Virus record (IMG/VR): IMGVR_UViG_3300033153_007431
Coordinates: 1 to 30,438 of that record
DNA length: 30,438 nt
DNA from: a virus
Reading direction: 5' to 3' (one strand)
Made by a program: the position numbers and the translations under genes. Below, in pieces: positions 29,653 through 30,438 of this stretch (positions within the stretch are counted from its first letter, which is position 1; the number at the start of each line of letters is the position of its first letter). Under the pieces are notes generated by a model. That model saw only the letters and a program-made list of their open reading frames with translations, was not told the DNA's origin and did not search any database.

Positions 29653-29872
29653 AGTTGTAGTAACAAGATATATTCCTTATCGTTCTGCACCTACTTGCAG
29701 TAATCCAAGTGATATTCGATATTCTGATACGGGAGATAATGAGGAACTTGAATTTGACGCATATTTGATATTGAAAGATTTTAATAATAAAGCACAGAAA
29801 ATACTTATCACAAACGAAAAGAAGCTTACGGAAATTGAGCTTGATGTGTTAAGAATGATGAGGGCAATATGA
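29624..29872 (+). CDS. Hypothetical protein, 82 aa
   Basis: The frame starts inside the preceding gene and ends in an ATGA overlap. It has beta-prone strands (EIEIEVVVTRYIPY; FDAYLILKDFNNKAQKILIT) and a C-terminal helix (TEIELDVLRMMRAI). No signature is recognised. Dense overlap with both neighbours supports a real gene. Confidence 0.5.
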   Translation: MKLTSEIEIEVVVTRYIPYRSAPTCSNPSDIRYSDTGDNEELEFDAYLILKDFNNKAQKILITNEKKLTEIELDVLRMMRAI

Positions 29873-30081
29873 AAGAACTAACCGACATACAAACAAAAAC
29901 ACTTGAGACTGTTAAACAGTTTATTAGTGATAATGGCTATTCTCCAACTATACGGGAGCTTGCCGATATATTCGGCATAAAAGAGAAAGCCTGCTATGAT
30001 AGATTATTTTATATTCGCAAAAAAGGCCGTCTTGACTGGCAGGATGGCAAAGCAAGGACTTTGAGAATCATAAAGGATTAG
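29869..30081 (+). CDS. LexA-type DNA-binding domain protein, 70 aa
   Basis: The whole protein matches the N-terminal winged helix-turn-helix of LexA: LTDIQTKTLETVKQFISDNG, then YSPTIRELADIFGI with the recognition helix, and LFYIRKKGRLDW leading to a wing and ARTLRIIKD. The LexA autopeptidase half (Ala-Gly cleavage site, Ser/Lys pair) is absent and not found downstream. So it is a stand-alone DNA binder that cannot be inactivated by RecA-driven self-cleavage. It could act as a phage regulator or compete for LexA-like sites. Coupled to its neighbour (ATGA). Confidence 0.75.
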   Translation: MKELTDIQTKTLETVKQFISDNGYSPTIRELADIFGIKEKACYDRLFYIRKKGRLDWQDGKARTLRIIKD

Positions 30082-30093
30082 GGGGATAATATA

Positions 30094-30438
30094 TTGAAAA
30101 AATATCACAAGATACAATCAATTTTTAAGCGAGATGAAAAAACACATAAATTTATTGAGGGAGAATATTCAAGAGTTGAGTTTGAATATCTTAAAAATAA
30201 TACATGGGTATTTACCGAAAAAGTAGACGGTATGAATATTCGTATTGGATGGGACCTGGAGAAAGTAAAAATAGGGGGCAGGACTGATAATGCACAAATT
30301 CATATTGAACTTATAGAAGAACTTAATATGCTTTTTCCTGCTAAAAAGTTTAAGGAGCTATATCCTGAAACTCCCATGACACTTTATGGCGAAGGTTACG
30401 GGGCAGGTATTCATAAAGGTGGGAGATATTCAGAAAAA
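30094..30438 (+). CDS. RNA ligase family protein, N-terminal part (cut by window end)
   Basis: A TTG start at 30094, 8 bases after a GGGGGAT ribosome site, opens a frame that runs off the window after 115 codons. KYHKIQSIFKRDEKTHKF is a characteristic start of phage RNA ligases of the T4 Rnl2-like group. Motif I is TEKVDGMNIRI with probable nucleotidyl-lysine K43, and TLYGEGYGAGIHKGG (97-110) matches motif III and its surroundings. It differs clearly from the ligase at 1080, so it is not a copy. It would seal RNA ends, for instance in tRNA repair; the substrate is unknown. Confidence 0.8.
   Translation, partial: MKKYHKIQSIFKRDEKTHKFIEGEYSRVEFEYLKNNTWVFTEKVDGMNIRIGWDLEKVKIGGRTDNAQIHIELIEELNMLFPAKKFKELYPETPMTLYGEGYGAGIHKGGRYSEK

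Noticed and set aside
1-30438. Alternative genetic code with stop reassignment
   Set aside because: Genes end at TAA, TGA and TAG alike, with overlapping starts, and the only in-frame interruptions are explained by tandem duplications.

Overview
The window is a 30.4-kb piece of an AT-rich tailed-phage genome with a short-tail (podovirus-type) structural module. Support comes from a complete virion block in canonical order: small and large terminase, P22-like portal, scaffold, N4-gp56-type major capsid protein, adaptor, nozzle-like tail protein, a series of probable ejection proteins and a lysis region. Gene packing is tight, with many ATGA or TGATG overlaps, and AAGGAG-type ribosome sites are common. 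TAA, TGA and TAG are all used as stops, so the standard bacterial code applies. I see no integrase, tRNA, rRNA, CRISPR array or insertion sequence. The host cannot be named from this sequence.

Layout. (1) 1-2665, plus strand: accessory operon with a three-Cys DUF5131 (Gp37/Gp68) protein translationally coupled to an RNA-ligase-fold protein, then a secreted MORN-repeat protein and small unknowns, ending at a bidirectional hairpin terminator (2687-2722). (2) 2768-3183, minus strand: two small genes with good ribosome sites and their own promoter (3280-3309), converging on the same terminator. (3) 3184-3726: a non-coding control region with a direct-repeat array, a consensus promoter (3648-3676) and a perfect 7-3-7 palindrome just downstream of the expected transcript start. 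(4) 3727-26422, plus strand: the virion and lysis operon, closed by a terminator at 26457-26485. (5) 26517 to the window end: a second promoter and an operon of small DNA-metabolism genes (ribbon-helix-helix protein, zinc ribbons, Rad52-like annealing protein, Cas4-like PD-(D/E)XK nuclease, LexA-type DNA-binding domain and a second RNA ligase cut by the window edge).

Most notable points. A roughly 110-residue domain appears in at least three and probably four neighbouring virion proteins (five copies), including as an insertion inside the adaptor. The nozzle-like tail gene carries a six-unit kelch array with near-identical DNA repeats. It is broken by two exact tandem duplications (38 bp and 8 bp), each lying at the end of a 114-bp exact repeat. 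Removing both restores a single 978-residue frame, so they are either assembly scars or a frame-switching device. Other candidates for new biology are the DUF5131/RNA-ligase pair, the minus-strand two-gene cassette, the repeat-and-palindrome promoter region and an extremely Gly/Arg-rich peptide beside the lysis genes.
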